Assembly (NCBI GenBank): GCA_003247835.1
Contig: QJYB01000011.1
Coordinates: 1 to 62,304 of the forward strand
Source of the DNA: Gammaproteobacteria bacterium
GTDB taxonomy: Bacteria; Pseudomonadota; Gammaproteobacteria; Pseudomonadales; Azotimanducaceae
Direction of reading: 5' to 3'
Length of the DNA: 62,304 nt
Position 1 is the stretch's first letter, and each line of letters opens with the position of its first letter. Below, in pieces: positions 61,490 to 62,304 of the stretch. Position numbers and translations under genes: made by a program. The notes beneath the pieces are model-generated. The model saw nothing but the letters and a program-made list of their open reading frames with translations, was not told the origin of the DNA and made no database searches.

Positions 61490-62304
61490 ATGACGGCGTA
61501 CGAGATCGCGGGCCCGGAAGCCCTGGGGTTGAATCCGGAACGGGTCGAGGCGTTGCTCGCCCGGGTGAGAAGAGAAGTGGATGAGGGCCTGCTGCCTGCC
61601 GTGCAGGTGGCCGTGGCCCGCAATGGCTCCCTGGCGCTTTTCGAGTCGTTCGGCGCAGCGCAGCCCGACAGCCTGTTCTGCATCTTTTCCGCGACCAAGG
61701 CGATCACGTCCTCCGCCATCTGGCTGCTCCTGCAGGATGGCAAGCTGGATCTGTCGGAACGCGTGTCCGACATCATTCCGCCATTCGGGACGAACGGTAA
61801 GGATGGCGTCACGGTCGAGCAGCTGCTCACCCACACCGCCGGCTTTCCCGCCGCCCCTTTCAAGCCGCTCGACTGGGTGAATCCGGGACGCCGTTACGAG
61901 CGGTTCGCACAGTGGCGGCTGGCCTGGGAACCGGGCAGCCGCTACGAGTACCACCCCACTTCGTCCATGTGGGTGCTGGCCGAGATTCTCGAGCGGCGGG
62001 GCGGGATCGCCTTCCAGCAGTTCATTCGCGATCGTATCGTGACGCCGCTCGAGCTGCCTGATCTCTATGTCGGCCTGCCGTCGGACCAGAACCATCGTGT
62101 GGTTCCCTGCAGCCACGTCGGGGCGGGCCTGACGGACGCGGAGTACGAATCCCTGGGGGTGCCGAAGCCGCCTGAGACCGAGGTGACCGAGGAGGCGATC
62201 CTGAATTTCAACGACCCGGTGGTTCGTGCGGTCGGCGTGCCGGGAGGTGGGGGCATCACCTCTGCGGCGGCGCTGGCGCTCTATTACCAGGGACTCCTCA
62301 GTGG
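61490..62304 (+). CDS. beta-lactamase-family serine hydrolase, 3' end outside window
   Basis: The frame is open from the ATG at 61490 to the right edge, giving 271 codons without a stop, so the C-terminus is missing. The SxxK motif is IFSATKAITS, with YHPTSSMW as the YxN-like motif. LTHTAGFP and RIVTPLELPDL are usual in the EstB/class C beta-lactamase group. It is a second member of the family seen at 45400. Upstream, 111 bases from the divergent cysteine synthase gene contain a TATGAATAT-like AT-rich stretch on the minus strand but no certain promoter. Confidence 0.88.
   Translation, partial: MTAYEIAGPEALGLNPERVEALLARVRREVDEGLLPAVQVAVARNGSLALFESFGAAQPDSLFCIFSATKAITSSAIWLLLQDGKLDLSERVSDIIPPFGTNGKDGVTVEQLLTHTAGFPAAPFKPLDWVNPGRRYERFAQWRLAWEPGSRYEYHPTSSMWVLAEILERRGGIAFQQFIRDRIVTPLELPDLYVGLPSDQNHRVVPCSHVGAGLTDAEYESLGVPKPPETEVTEEAILNFNDPVVRAVGVPGGGGITSAAALALYYQGLLS

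Noticed and set aside
1..62304. tRNA, rRNA, CRISPR, IS or prophage elements
   Set aside because: Read by eye on both strands: no tRNA T-loop pattern with a matching acceptor, no regularly spaced repeats, and no transposase or integrase-like protein was found. A covariance-model scan could still reveal a small RNA.

Overview
The window is gene-dense, high-GC DNA (roughly two-thirds G+C by eye) with about 62 protein genes, many joined by 4-base ATGA/GTGA overlaps. No gap exceeds 200 bases. I see no rRNA, tRNA, CRISPR array, insertion sequence or phage gene. The gene set points to a free-living aerobic proteobacterium, most likely a gammaproteobacterium: a LigD ordered phosphoesterase-ligase-polymerase with Ku, a Pseudomonas-like Fur next to feoAB, NnrU, SelU, an alpha-E/ATP-grasp pair, and many alpha/beta hydrolases, SDRs and CoA enzymes. 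The exact lineage cannot be fixed from this sequence alone.

Layout. 1-5014: alpha/beta hydrolase, GH78-like rhamnosidase and a cobalt-type nitrile hydratase (beta, alpha, accessory) in one run. 4974-7717 (minus): SelU and a Sel1/TPR lipoprotein. 7758-11681: MsrA, FMN-binding protein, CoA-transferase and a YegD-like Hsp70, all coupled by 4-base overlaps. 11698-15518: Nudix hydrolase, thioesterase, MAPEG protein, epoxide hydrolase, alpha/beta hydrolase and limonene-epoxide-hydrolase-like protein. 15639-20060: CFA-type lipid methyltransferase fused by overlap to a geranylgeranyl-reductase-like flavoprotein, then O-acetylhomoserine sulfhydrylase and another hydrolase. 20066-22236: SDR, NnrU, hydrolase. 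22337-27103: Gld-type ABC system with a permease-GldG fusion and a DUF4340 protein. 27130-31574: diguanylate cyclase, HAD phosphatase, nu-class GST, thiolase. 31610-34599 (minus): HIT and DUF3604 proteins.

34717-37590 is the most unusual part: a four-gene operon of a diiron protein carrying two complete EX(28-30)DExRH motifs, a paralogue that has lost almost all metal ligands, an SCP2-like small protein sharing the same N-terminal KLDW motif, and a zinc ribbon. It looks like an undescribed two-subunit diiron oxygenase with its own accessory proteins.

37705-47401: DUF72 protein, a secreted protein built from two internal repeats, a GGDEF protein, SSS symporter, GST, alpha-E and ATP-grasp proteins, serine hydrolase and sirtuin. 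47430-53025: two tandem related secreted proteins, then the NHEJ locus ligD/ku with a MerR-TPR hybrid regulator. 53036-55875 (minus): fur-feoA-feoB with a Fur-box-like site. 55978-62304: a catabolic stretch (SDR, dienelactone hydrolase, malate/lactate dehydrogenase family, SMP-30, enoyl-CoA hydratase, cysteine synthase) ending in a serine hydrolase cut by the window edge.

Taken together the region favours uptake and breakdown of hydrophobic or plant/terpenoid-like compounds (nitriles, epoxides, CoA thioesters, glutathione conjugates), plus membrane lipid modification, iron homeostasis and DNA repair.
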